A stretch of 64,000 bases of DNA from Chenopodium formosanum (taxonomy: Eukaryota > Streptophyta > Magnoliopsida > Caryophyllales > Amaranthaceae). The position numbers and the translations under genes are program-made. Shown piece after piece: positions 53,005-64,000 of the stretch. Each line of letters begins with the position of its first letter. The stretch's first letter is position 1. The notes under the pieces are model-generated. The model saw only the letters and a program-made list of their open reading frames with translations, ran no database searches and was not told where the DNA came from. The stretch lies in the NCBI GenBank assembly GCA_024500155.1, contig CM044874.1, forward strand, positions 65,706,795 to 65,770,794, given 5' to 3'.

Positions 53005-54810
53005 ATGAATACTTATAAGAAGCTCGAGGAAGGACACTCAATACAGAGGCCTCCTATGTTCAACGGCAAGTTCTATACCCACTGGAAGAACCGCATGGAG
53101 ATCTTTATCAAGGCAGAGAACTACCAAGTCTGGAGGGTCATCGAGGTTGGTGATTTCGAAGTCACCAAAACAAATGCGCAGAACGAGGTAATCCCTAAGC
53201 CTATGTCTGAATATGAAAAAGAAGACTTTGATAAAATGGAAATAAATGCTATGGCTGTGAAATTGCTCCACTGTGGACTTGGACCTCACGAACACAATCG
53301 TGTCATGGGGTGCAAGAATGCTAAGGAAATCTGGGATTTGCTGCAGATTACTCATGAAGGAACTAATGAGGTTAAACGCTTAAAAATCGATCTACTTATG
53401 TCTAAGTATGAAAGATTTGAAATGCAGCCTAAGGAAACCATTCAAGAGATGCTAACCCGTTTTACTAACATCATAAATGAGTTGGTTTCCCTTGGTAGAC
53501 AGATTCCTACAGATGAGCAGGTTAGGAAGGTCCTTAGAAGTCTTCCACAAGATGAGAGGTGGAGAGCTAAGGTGACAGCCCTTCAGGAAACGAAGGACTT
53601 TACCAAGTTCAATATTGAACAACTAGCAGGTTCTCTCATGACTCATGAGCTACACCTTGGAGTCAACAATGAACCCATGAGGAACAAGGGATTGGCTCTT
53701 AAGGCTGATGAGGAGGAAGACTCAGAAGTGGACAAGGATGAGGCTGCCCTAATTTTGCGAAGATTTAAAAAGATGTTCAAGAAAGGCCGAACCTCAAGGA
53801 ACTTCGGGAAAAAGACCTCAAATCCAAAGCCTGACTACAACTGCCACAAGTGTGGATCTCCAGATCACTTTATCAGAGATTGTCCCCTTTGGGAAAATGA
53901 TAAAGGGAAAGAAAAGGCTAAGGAACAGGGAAGAGAAAAATTCAGCAAAGCAAACTATCAAAAGTCAGACATGAGGAAGGCTATGATAGCAGCCTGGGGA
54001 GACTCAGAAAGTGAAGAAGAAGATGATGACCAACCAGAAGAGGAGACAACCAATCTCTGTTTAATGGCCAAATCAGATGATGAAAAGGCTTACCTTGAGG
54101 AACTCCAGAAAGAGGTATTTCTTGATCCTAAACAGCTTAAAACTCTCTCTAAAGATGTCTTGATAGATATATGTTTAGAAGATGAAGAATTCTTTAGAGA
54201 TACATGTGTGAAGTTGAATAAATGTGAAAAGGCTCTTAAGGTTTGCAAAGAACATGGTGCTTGGTTGGAAACAGCTTATGCCAAGTCTCAAAGCAAAATA
54301 AGAGAAGTTGATTTTAAATACAAACACATAACTGAGATAGCTGATAGAATTAAGAATGAAAGTATTCTTTTGAATGTTGAACTAACTCAGTATAAGCTCA
54401 TGAATTCTGATATCAGTTCTAGCAGTTCCTCAAGCGATCAGTTGCTTAAATTCAATGTTGATTTTGAAAATTTGAAAAATGAGCTTTCTACTTTAAAAAC
54501 CCAAAAGGATCAACTTGAATCGGAACTGAATGCTAGAAAGGATAGAAGTATTGACCTAAAAGTCATACCTAAGTGGATAGCTGAAGCTCAAGGAAAAAGA
54601 ACTGAAGGCCTTGGTTATATGACCAAGAAAGGTAAGCAAAAGAAATATGTTGATCTTCCTTGCATGAAGGTATGCACTTTTTGTGGTAAGACTGGACATC
54701 TCTATGGACAGTGTAGGATAAGAGAAGAAGCTGATAAAAAAAATGTAAAACAAGTGTGGGTCAAGAAAACTGATATTGCATCCACGTCTAAGGAACCCAA
54801 GGAAACCTAG
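53005..54810 (+). CDS. copia-2 gag
   Basis: 601 codons from ATG 53005 (MNTYKKLEEGHSIQRPPMFN). Capsid words: FYTHWKNRMEIFIKAENYQV, EIWDLLQITHEGTNEVKRLK, then FTNIINELVSLGRQIPTDEQ. First zinc knuckle CHKCGSPDHFIRDC (about residue 280), an acidic stretch (SESEEEDDDQPEEE), a long helical region, and second knuckle CTFCGKTGHLYGQC near the C-terminus. It packages element RNA in cytoplasmic particles. It ends at TAG (54808-54810) where copia-1 has TGG; the family's own gag stop is 21 bases further. This is the most intact gag in the window; the eight-codon C-terminal shortening may be tolerable. Confidence 0.85.
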   Translation: MNTYKKLEEGHSIQRPPMFNGKFYTHWKNRMEIFIKAENYQVWRVIEVGDFEVTKTNAQNEVIPKPMSEYEKEDFDKMEINAMAVKLLHCGLGPHEHNRVMGCKNAKEIWDLLQITHEGTNEVKRLKIDLLMSKYERFEMQPKETIQEMLTRFTNIINELVSLGRQIPTDEQVRKVLRSLPQDERWRAKVTALQETKDFTKFNIEQLAGSLMTHELHLGVNNEPMRNKGLALKADEEEDSEVDKDEAALILRRFKKMFKKGRTSRNFGKKTSNPKPDYNCHKCGSPDHFIRDCPLWENDKGKEKAKEQGREKFSKANYQKSDMRKAMIAAWGDSESEEEDDDQPEEETTNLCLMAKSDDEKAYLEELQKEVFLDPKQLKTLSKDVLIDICLEDEEFFRDTCVKLNKCEKALKVCKEHGAWLETAYAKSQSKIREVDFKYKHITEIADRIKNESILLNVELTQYKLMNSDISSSSSSSDQLLKFNVDFENLKNELSTLKTQKDQLESELNARKDRSIDLKVIPKWIAEAQGKRTEGLGYMTKKGKQKKYVDLPCMKVCTFCGKTGHLYGQCRIREEADKKNVKQVWVKKTDIASTSKEPKET

Positions 54811-54833
54811 GTTCCTGATCCTAATACTTAGTT

Positions 54834-57800
54834 TTCTTGCAGGTCCTAGTGAGGGGGAACAACTCGTGGTATCTCGATAGAGGTTGTTCAAAGCATATGA
54901 CAGGTGATAAATCAAAATTCCTCTCACTAGAAGACTACCCTGGAGGAACAGTAACATTTGGGCATAATAAGAAGGGCGAGATCATTGGAAAAGGCAAAAT
55001 TGGAAGATCTAAATCTCATTCCATTGATAATGTGTTCCTGGTCGAGGGCTTAATGCATAATTTGCTCAGTATATCATAATTCTGTGATAGATAAAATTAT
55101 GTAAGTTTTACTTCTGACTCTTGCAACATCATCAACAATAAGTCAGGAAAGGTTGTTATAGAAGGAACTAGAAGAGGGAACACTTATACAGTTGACCTCA
55201 ACTTAATCCCAAGGAACAACCTTACATGTCTGAGTGTTGTTGAAGATGATCCCCTGCTATGGCATAAACGTTTTGGACATGCTAGCTTTTCACTACTGGA
55301 CAAGCTAAGGTCAAGGAACTTAGTTGTGGGACTTCCTATTATCAAGTTCCTACAGAACAAAGTTTGTGATGCATGTGTGAAAGGCAAGCATGTTCGCTCA
55401 TCTTTTAAATTGAAGAAAATGTTGAGCACTACAAAGCCTTTGGAATTAATCCATATGGATTTGTGTGGTCCCATGAGAATTCAAAGCAGGAGTGGCAAGA
55501 AATATGTTTTGGTTATTGTTGATGATTATTCTAGATTCACTTGGGTTATTTTTCTTGCTAGTAAAGATGAAACTTTTAACGAGTTTGTTGCCTTTGCCAA
55601 GAAAATACAGAAAATCAGTGGTCACTCCATAGTCCATCTCAGATCAGATCACAGAACTGAATTTGAGAACTCAAGATTTGATGAGTTTTGCAAGGAAAGT
55701 GGCATGAATCATAACTTCTCAGCTCCAAGGACTCCCTAATAGAATGGAGTTGTAGAAATGAAGAATCGAACCCTTGAGGAAATGGCTAGAACGATGCTGA
55801 TTGCAAGTGGATTGCCAAGGAACTTCTGGGCTGAATCCGTGAATATAACATGTTACATCCTTAACCGGGTAACAATCAGAAGTATCATCAACAAGACTCC
55901 CTATGAATTATTCAGGGGAAGAAAGACAAACATATCTCATCTTAGAGACTTTGGTTGTAAGTGCTTTGTACATAACAATGGTAAGAAAAACCTAGGGAAA
56001 TTTGATGAAAGAAGTGAAGAGGCTATATTTCTAGGATATGCCTCTGATAGCAAAGCTTACAGAGTTTACAATAAAAGCTCAATGTGTGTTGAGGAAAGCA
56101 TTCATATAATCTTTGATGAAGTTAACCAAGTTGTGAGTGTACAGGATCAAGAAGATGATAATGATTTTGAAATTGGATTGATAAGGGACAGGGATGAAGA
56201 GAAGATTCAGAAGCAAACCAAGGAAAAGCAGCCTGCTCCAAAAGAAAACGATCAAGAAAACGGAGAGGTTCCTCATCCCGATGAACAGGTAAATGAGGAA
56301 CAAGCAGAAGAAGCAGAAGGAACAGAACCAGAAGCTCCTCAAATTGGAGTTCCAGCAAGGGAATTTCAACCCAGGCCATTCAAGTATCAAGGTTCCCATC
56401 CAACTGATCTCATAATCAGTGATATAGGAAAAGGAACGCAAACAAGATCACAAATGTGGAACTATTGTGCATTCCATGCTTTTCTGTCCATCCTAGAGCC
56501 AAGAAATCATCAAGAAGCCTTGGGAGATGCTGATTGGATAGTGGCCATGCAAGAGGAACTTAATGAGTTTGTAAGGAACAAAGTCTGGCACCTTGGGCCA
56601 AAGCCTAAGGGAAAGAAAGTTATTGGGCTCAAATGGGTGTTCAGGAACAAGCTTGATGAACATGGCACCATTGTATGGAACAAGGCTAGATTGGTTGTGA
56701 AGGCCTACAACCAACAGGAAGGTATTGATTTCGATGAAACCTTTGCTCCTGTAGCTAGATTAGAAGCTATTAGAGTCCTAGTGGCTTTTGCTTCTTTTAT
56801 GGGTTTCAAACTCTATCAAATGGATGTGAAATGTGCTTTTCTAAATGGTTACTTAAATGAGGAGGTGTTTGTTGAACAACCTCCAGGTTTCGAAAATCCA
56901 AAATTTCCAAATCATGTTTTTAAGCTTGATAAAGCTCTCTACGGGCTTAAACAAGCTCCAAGAGCCTGGTATGAAAGGCTTTCAAAGTTCCTACTGAAAA
57001 ATGATTTCAAAAGAGGAAAAGTAGACAAAACTCTTTTTCTTAAATCTCGAGGAACTGATTTGTTAGTTGTAAAGATCTATGTAGATGATATTATATTTGG
57101 TGCTACTAACAATGGTTTGTGCAAGTACTTTGCTGAGCTAATGGGTGGTGAATTTGAGATGAGCATGATGGGTGAATTGAATTTCTTCCTTGGACTTCAA
57201 ATAAAGCAAACAGCTGAAGGAATAATGATTCACCAACAGAAGTATGTCAAGGAACTTCTGAAGAAGTACAACATGATAAATGCCAAGACAAATCATACAC
57301 CTATGGGAACAACAACAAGACTTGATGAGGATCCACGAGGAACAAGTGTGGATCAAACCACTTACAGAGGTATGATTGGTTCATTGCTATATCTAACAGC
57401 CAATAGGCCTGACATTTCCTTTAGTTTTGGATTGTGTGCTAGATTTCAGTCTAATCCTAAAGAATCACATCTAACGGCTGTTAAGAGAATTTTGAGATAC
57501 CTCAAAGGAACAGATGACATGTGTCCGTTCTATCCTAGAAGTGATGACTTTATGCTTAGAGGATTCATAGATGCTGACTATGCAGGTGACCTAGTCAATA
57601 GGAAAAGCACCTCAGGTATGGTTCAGTTCCTTGGCTCTTGTCTAGTTTCTTGGGGTTCTAAGAAACAAAATACTGTTGCATTATCCACTGCAAAGGCTGG
57701 GTATGTAGCAGCAGCTGCTTGTTGCTCTCAAGTCCTCTGGATAAAACAATAGTTACGTGACTTTGGTATTAAATTTAATTGCATTACTATCTACTGTGAT

Positions 57801-58022
57801 AACACTAGTGCAATTTGCATATCTAAAGATCCAATCCATCATTCAAGAGTTAAGCATATTCATATAAGGCATCATTTCCTTAAGGATAATGTTGAAAAGG
57901 GTTTGATTAAATTAGATTTCTGCCAAACTGACAATTCAATTGCAGATATATTAACAAAACCCTTAAATAGAGAAAGGCATGAGAAGATGAGAATGGAACT
58001 TGGGATGATTAAGTTATACTGA
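54834..58022 (+). pseudogene. copia-2 pol (PR-INT-RT-RH)
   Basis: Protease WYLDRGCSKHMTG: the catalytic D-S-G is changed to D-R-G. CAA to TAA at 55077-55079. Integrase has HHCC (WHKRFGH, CDAC), Asp in MDLCGPM and a RSDHRTEFEN segment (Gly to Arg), then TAA TAG at 55737-55742 where copia-1 has CAACAG, before the catalytic Glu. The rest is open for 664 codons (55758-57752): RT with QMDVKCAFLNGYL and YVDDIIFGATN, RNase H with DADYAGD but STAKAGYVA for STAEAEYVA, which removes a conserved Glu. CAATAG at 57747-57752 is a stop shared with copia-1. The frame then runs to GMIKLY. Confidence 0.9.
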
Positions 58023-58592
58023 GAAAAATGCATCAAGTTCCCTCAGGTATGAAACTCAAACAGACATGCTTAATCTGTTGTATACTATGCACAAGTGTTA
58101 TATGTTTAATTACATAGTTAAGACAGGTTGTGAGCAGGAGTAATATTTACTAAAGGCATGTAAATTTGAGAGACATAGAAAATGAAAAGTCCAAAATTGG
58201 TTGCATGAGCCTTGTTCATTTGTTCCGTGTATCAAGTTGTATTTGCAGGTTTCCTTTACTGCTAATATTCAAAACATAAAATTGTTGTGTTTATCTATCT
58301 TTCAAAATTCCAAATTCTTTTTATCTAAACACAAATAAATCGGATGAATGCATCTAATTTCATCATTATCTTTTGTTCAAAAAGTAGCCCACTTACACTA
58401 CTCTCTTGAAACACGGTTTGCGTTTCCCTAAGCAATAAATATCAGTGTCAAATAAACTAAATTCACCTCAACTCCCAAGCGACACCTCACTTCACCAATT
58501 TACCTCCACCATAAAAGATGTCAGCATCACACAAATTTACACCGCACAAAAATTACCTTCTCTCTCATCACTCCGATCAAAACTACTCTCCA

Positions 58593-60133
58593 ATGTCTAC
58601 CTCTCCAAAACCCAAATTGAAGCCGACCTTAACACAAAACCAACTCCAGAAATTACCATGGAAATCCCACCGGAAATTAACCCCATTGTTGACCAAGAGC
58701 CTCCAAAAGTGGATTCAACTACCGAATCCCAGTCTTCTCAAAAAAGAAAGTCCGATGACATGCAAGAAGAAGAATAAAGCGCTCCGGAACTGGGGGTCAA
58801 TTAGCGAGACAAGCCAGAAGCCATGAAACGGCAAGAGAAGATCAGTGATCACTTTGTGACAGGTTTTGTTATTAATCTTCCTTGATGTAAGTCTGTTAAG
58901 TTGTATAAATTGCTTGATTTAGTTGAGGCTCAAAATTGGGTGAATTTGTTGAGTGAAAGCTTTAATCGGAGTATGTATGTTGATGCTATGAGGGATTTTT
59001 GCAAAAGTTTCAAATATTCTAAAGGTGTTATTCGCTGCTGTGTGTATGAAAAAGAAATTGAGTTTGATGCGATGTATTTGGCAGAGTTGTTTGATGTACC
59101 TAATACTGGATATGACTTGTATTTTAAGAGTAATGTGATAAGGAACCCACTTCCTGATGCAAATATTGATGAGATAGTAGAGTTTCTAGGTGGAGACTCG
59201 GAGGAAACCTACATAAATCACAATGACCTAACCCCTCTTGAAAAAAATCTGCTAAAATTCGTTTTCAATGACATTATTCCTCGAACCCAAAAGAGAGACA
59301 ATGCCAACAAGCTTGACTCTGTTCTCATCTATTGCCTAGCCAAAAAGATCCAAATTAACTTTCCCTCCATCATCATCCAACACCTTTCTCACTGTGTTCC
59401 AATAGGATGGAAGGTGGGATATGGTAACCTACTTACCTATGTTTTCGAAAGCTTTGTCATCTCCTTTACTGATAAAGAACCTCTGCCCCTCAAAAACACC
59501 GAATACATGCAACCTTTTTTCCTTGAAAATCATAAGATGAAGGTTGTGGATGGATGTTTTGAAGTTATGCTGGAGGAAAAGGAGAAAAGGCCTAAGGAAG
59601 TAGGTGGACTAGCTGAGGGGGAAGAAGAGAGGGTTTCTGGGATAGTAGAGGGAGTGGTGCAAGACATTCAAGAGGAGGAAGAGGAAAACGTGGTTGAGGA
59701 AGTGACTGAGACAGGGGGAAGGAAGAAAAGGAAGAGTTTGAGGCTGATGAAGAAAAAGGAGCCCACTGCACCCATTTGTATTGATATGACTGGGGTGAAA
59801 GAGGAATTACAGAAAGTCTCAAGCTCTCCTAGTTTGGGCAAGTATGCATCTGCAGGAATAGGTTTCGCAGCTTTCAGTTCCCCATCAAAGGTTCCCAGCG
59901 AGGATGTCAAGGAGATGAAGGATATGCTCCTAAAGGTGCTGAAGGAACAAGTGGATTCAAAGCAAAACATGGCAGAACTGAAGAAGAGCATGCTCATTCT
60001 GAGCACTAATGTCAAGAAGCTAATCTCAAGATCTAAACAAGGGAGACAGTCCATTGTGAAGGACATAGTGTCTCAAATCAGCAAGAAGCTGGAGGATCTT
60101 GCTGTTGATGATGACCAGAGCATTGCTTCTTAA
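58593..60133 (+). pseudogene. copia-2 third ORF, 410 codons open
   Basis: Same ORF as at 39315. The N-terminal part has lost one A in the CCAAAACCC run (copia-1 has five), carries TAG for TAC near 58802 and TGA for TGG at 58883-58885. From 58901 to the TAA at 60131-60133, 410 codons are open and include the entire plant-transposon-protein-like domain (EAQNWVNLLSESFNRSMYVD, LEKNLLKFVFNDIIPRTQKR, GWKVGYGNLLTYVFES), the Glu-rich linker, the basic patch GGRKKRKSLRLMKKKEP and the coiled-coil-like tail. Its preservation beside the broken pol is striking. Function unknown; not env-like. Confidence 0.75.
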
Positions 60134-60725
60134 TCTATCTTTCCTTGCAGCCTCTTTATGTTGATAAAACTTATGTTTATTTGCTTTTGAAAACAATATT
60201 TTTTGGGTCTGTAATATTTTGGGCACTTTTTAATTTCTTTTGGCAAACTTGCGAATTTGGTACATTTGGCCAATGTTTTTAATCGGTTTTGGATGATGAA
60301 TGTCTATGTTTCTTTTGCCTATATGCTTTGTGAATATTTTCTCTCTATGCATAATTCTTGTCTTAACACTAAACCACTAGATGGTGCTGTGTTATGGTAT
60401 ACTATATACTTGTGTGTTAGTTTTTGATAATGCTAAAAGGGGGAAAAGGATGCAAACTATCAAGGAAACTTAATCATTCTATGGTCTCTGTTCGAAATCT
60501 TCACAAGCTGTATAATCTCTGCAATCAGGTATAATGTATATACAAGTTTTTTTTCAAGTTTTTTAGTTATTTATTTATGCATTGTTTTTATTTCCTTAAA
60601 CATTAGTTTCCATTCTGCATTGTATTTTGGTTTTGCATTTCCTTTCTTTAGGAATAAAATGGATTATCTCTGTTTCCTTGTAAGTAAGTTTGGTTTGTTT
60701 GTCATCTTCAAAAAGGGGGAAATAT

Positions 60726-61954
60726 AGTTGGACTTAATGATTTTGATGATGACACAACCTCACTTACTTACAAACTAATAAGTGCTTGATTATTTAAGTG
60801 TGTACTCAGTTACAAAGACTAGGAGAATAAAGGGTCTTGTAAAAATACCATGAGGAACAAGAAGGCTAGAAGCAGAGCTATCCTTATAGAAGAGTTCCAT
60901 CACAGGAACTGGCGCTTCAGAAATGAAGACTAGAGAAGAGAAGTTCCTCCCAAGGAACAGAAGCCTTGGAGTAGGAGCTTCATCAGAGAATATGAAGACT
61001 AAATATATTTTTATATTTTAGGATTTATGTAAGTATAAGATATTAAATAGCACTCGAAAAATCTGTATGGAATTGGTCTAAAAGATGAAATATGTGCATG
61101 CTAGCTTTTAGGAAAACTGTTATCATTTAAAAGTTTATCTTTTTCTCAAGTTAAAAAGATTTTATTTTATTTCTTTTTCTGATTTTCGGAAAATATCTTT
61201 TACAAAATAAAATCTCCCATGTTTTCCAAAACTTGCGGCCTACTCTCCCATGTTCTTCTTCAGACATGGGTTTGCACATTAAGGAGTTCATGGTTCCTTA
61301 ATTATAGGGACATGATCTTCTTAGTGGGTATGAGTAGTGGCGTAATGGTGTTGCTGCACAAAGAGGATTTTCCAAAGCATTTATTGATCTATAAATAGCC
61401 ATTAATTTCAGAAGGAAAATCTCACCCTTGCTCACATAAGTTTTCAAGCTTCAAATCGAGTCAAGTGTCAATTCCACACAAGTTCATTAGAGTTTTCTTA
61501 ATGTTCTTATACTAGAGTTTGTTTTCTTTCGAGTTGTAATTTGGGGAATGGGGAAGTTCGAGTGAACGTTTGTGTATGAGAAAGAGAAGTGAGGAAGAGA
61601 AGAGAGAACAGAGAAGTGAGAAGAGAGAAAGAGAAGAGAAGAGTAACAAGTTGGGTGACTTGTTCCTCAGGGTCTTAAGTTCGTAGAGGAACTTGAGTTT
61701 GAGTCATTAGCTTGTAATAGGATCATTTGCCCTATTATAGTGAAGATTCATTTCCCAAAATCCCAAGTGGTCGTGGTTTTTCTCCTTGTTAGGGCCAAGG
61801 AGTTTTCCACGTAAAATCTCTCTTGCATTCTTTAGTTTCTTTAGTTAATCTTTCAGTTCCTTTAGCTAACTTAATTTTAATTCCGCAAAAAGTTTGGCTA
61901 ATCTCTCATACTACAATTCAACCCCCCCTTCTTGTAGTATTCTTTGAAACAACA
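60726..61954 (+). repeat. copia-2 3' LTR
   Basis: 1229 bp, first base T to A (AGTTGGACTT), end TTTGAAACAACA. It has the shortest GA-rich tract of the four (about 61578-61643). Confidence 0.9.
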
Positions 61955-62224
61955 GTATTTTTCCCAACATTGCAATATGAAAAAAACGAAGGAAGTATAG
62001 GTTTGGAAATCTAACCACCATCAAGTTCTATTTATATTTATGACATGTTTTAAATTTACAAGCACCCCAGTGTAGTATAAATGGCAATTGGTTTTTTTTT
62101 TTTTTTTTTTTTTTTTCTTTTTCTTTTTTTTTTTTTTTTACAGCTGAAAAAAGGAGAGTTAATCCCCAGTAACAATACAAATACTAACACAATAATGAAA
62201 GTTTAACAGTAAATCTGCAATGTT

Positions 62225-62890
62225 TCAAAGATGCATTCCTGCATGTTGAGCTCCTATATAATCTCCCTGCAACCATTTTAGAAGTCTTCTGTCAGGGATA
62301 AAAATTTGTAAATGCCACAAATACAGCTTCACCGCTTCTTTGACTCCCTTGAAGATCGTTGCCAGCATGCATGAAACAATCTGCTGGTTGCAAGGACCAC
62401 TCTCCCTCTTTAATGGCATCTGCAGTAGTTCTAACTTCTAAGTATCCACCACCATCCTCGATTTTTGTTTTTGCTTCTTACTTGCCTGATCTCCAGAATA
62501 GTAGGCCTGCAAACACCACATCCTGCAGTTAAAATGTAACACTTACTCTATTGGTGTGCTTCCCTGTTGACCTGCCTTGATTCGAAGCCCGGGGAGCAGC
62601 TTTTTTCTGACTCGGAATCAGGTGCAAGGTCATCATCTTTAGCAGCCATGATACCAGAACCCGCCTTATGTTCCATTCTCGACTTTCGTCTCCTCATCAA
62701 AACAAAGTTTGCAGGCATCAATATCCCACTCGGCATTATTTTTGCGGAGGGAGGCTACTCTAACATCTGTGATGGTAGCTTGGCTACTCAAAACAGGTGG
62801 CTTGCCATGAACCCAGAGATGGTGAATATAATTGACAACTGTGATGTTAAGAACAAACTCTACTGAAGCCAAATCTCTGAATCGGACCCT
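62225..62890 (-). pseudogene. second copy of the unidentified coding-like fragment
   Basis: Counterpart of 43021-43690 with the same three frames and the same frame breaks. Substitutions are few (AQHAGMHL for AQYARMHL; RRRKSRMEHK for RKRKSRMEHK). The shared breaks show that decay preceded duplication. Confidence 0.35.
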
Positions 62891-63780
62891 CACACACGGG
62901 ATACAGCTTTGAAATAGGCATAGCATGGAGGTTTTTTCTTCACTAAAATAATCCTCACCCTTGAGCAATTTAAAAGCTCTATAAAATAATTATTTTTGAA
63001 CATGAAGAAAAAAAATTACTACGTATTTTAATGTTAAACTGTCGTCCATGCCAAAAACGAAAAAAAAAAAGAAAAAAAAATTATTCAAGGTAAAAAGAAC
63101 ATTAAGAAGTCCTCTCACAACGGAGGGTACTAATGCAAAAAACTTGGAAGAAAAACAATTTGGCAAAATTCATGAATGTATGCCAAAACCAAAAGTGGGT
63201 GAAAAGAGTTCAAAGATGAGAAAAGAGTAAAAGGTTGGTTTAAGCACCATTATGCCTCATATTGTAACCTAACCTTATCATTTTCTTCTAATCATTACAT
63301 AAATGGTGTTATCCTCCAAGTTGTTGCCTTGTTTATTCCATATTTACATACATATTAACATATATAATGCACAATTTCCATTGTTGAGCTTGCTAGCTAC
63401 TCCGTAGCAGGTAAAAAGAGTAAGAAATTTCGTATTTCAACATCAAAAGAGACACTTCCAACAAATTCTTTTAAATAATTGCTTTCATTTGCAAATTACT
63501 CCTTCAGGACTTTGAATGCGAATGATTACTAAAAGCCAATCATAAACTATTATTTTTAACAAAGACTATAATTTGTTAAACATAGACGATATATGTTGGG
63601 CTCAATCCTAGCACAGTTCAAGGGTAAGAATTACCCCGCCTTCACATAAGTAAAGCATTTAACAATAGATATTAAATAAAAATACAACAAACTAAGATAA
63701 CTTGTTATTAAATAAAAATACAACCAAACTAAGATAACTTGTAGGTAAGAATGAATAGGAGTTAACATGGACCATGCTGA

Positions 63781-64000
63781 TCATAACACTTGAATCGAAC
63801 AGGTGACTGAGGCTTTTGGTAAATTCTTCAATGTAATCTCGATTAACATCTGACATGGATTAAAATTCGGAGTTCGGGCTAAGCATATGACCAGTTCCTC
63901 CAAAACTAACGCATGTCTAAGGAGAAACTGGGTTATTAACATCTCCTGAACAAATCCATGGTATTCCCTTATCACTATTCTTTTGAGACGATTCCTGCAA
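63781..64000 (-). CDS. F-box/FBD paralogue, last exon, cut by window end
   Basis: Minus-strand frame VIREYHGFVQEMLITQFLLR, ALVLEELVICLARTPNF...CSIQVL then TGA, the FBD of the duplicated gene. It differs from the copy at 44578 by only a few bases (MLITQ for ILITQ). Whether the F-box end is present lies beyond the window. Confidence 0.75.
   Translation of the reverse strand, partial: CRNRLKRIVIREYHGFVQEMLITQFLLRHALVLEELVICLARTPNFNPCQMLIEITLKNLPKASVTCSIQVL

Larger units (their letters stand above)
51699..61954 (+). mobile_element. copia-2: full-length SIRE-lineage element
   Basis: LTRs 51699-52939 and 60726-61954, PBS TTGTTATCAGAGCC at 52941-52954, gag, pol and ORF2 in order, 10.26 kb. GTATT follows the 3' LTR (61955-61959) exactly as after copia-1, because the flank itself is a duplicate. 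On the left there is no TSD but another copia 3' end. Its ORFs have fewer lesions than those of copia-1, but each has at least one stop or frameshift. Confidence 0.9.
61955..64000. repeat. segmental duplicate of 42757-44797
   Basis: Begins GTATTTTTCCCAACATTGCA directly after the copia-2 3' LTR, as 42757 does after the copia-1 3' LTR, and stays colinear to the window end. Scattered substitutions, about 1-2 percent by eye, plus length change in the poly-T tract. Proves that LTR plus flank were copied together. Confidence 0.9.

Overview
The window is nuclear DNA of a flowering plant, almost certainly a eudicot. It is AT-rich and dominated by nested LTR retrotransposons of the plant-specific SIRE (Ty1/Copia) and Athila (Ty3/Gypsy) lineages, with Stowaway-type MITEs, a LINE relic, one broken NUP98 nucleoporin gene and one F-box/FBD gene. 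Frequent ACTCCGTA-type words hint at Caryophyllales, but that is only an impression. Nothing bacterial is present.

Layout. 1-10.2 kb is repeats. A 2.15-kb solo LTR (213-2361, TSD CTATG) is followed by a MITE-like fragment. Next comes a minus-strand LINE relic split by a 2.8-kb solo LTR (4243-7064, TSD CATGC), then a GT-rich minisatellite (about 8330-9290) and a 602-bp poly(A) retroposon with 16-bp target duplications (9589-10190). 10.7-22.9 kb is a multi-exon NUP98 homologue: FG-repeat exons, the conserved SHEELRW exon, the RKYHP/IPRENPR region and the autopeptidase domain. It carries at least three disabling lesions. Its introns hold a 2.5-kb solo LTR (13086-15620, TSD CCTAA), a plastid trnG-GCC relic, a palindrome-rich inverted-repeat element and a Stowaway MITE.

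23.2-42.76 kb is a SIRE-type Copia element (copia-1, TSD GTATT) split by a 9.3-kb minus-strand Athila element (24476-33777, TSD CTAAC) inserted next to the copia primer-binding site. 42.8-47 kb holds an unidentified downstream segment and the F-box/FBD gene (minus strand, three coding exons, apparently intact). 47.1-50.4 kb holds MITEs, one with a nested element, and a Mutator-like long-TIR element. 50.37-61.95 kb is a truncated copia 3' end sharing an LTR with a second full-length SIRE element (copia-2). It is followed by a near-identical copy of the 42.76-44.8 kb segment, so the window ends inside a second copy of the F-box gene's last exon.

How it fits together. Only the F-box gene looks like a working host gene. 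The retroelements are decayed, mostly by G:C to A:T nonsense changes and small deletions. The most distinctive points are: the third Copia ORF between pol and the 3' LTR, which is neither gag nor pol and is present three times; a 33-bp copia tract that sits where the Athila 5' leader and PBS should be; the NUP98 reading frame that stops exactly at the His-Phe autocleavage position; and the tRNA relic. Exon borders are read by eye from splice signals and phase; lineage names rest on motif recognition without database searches.
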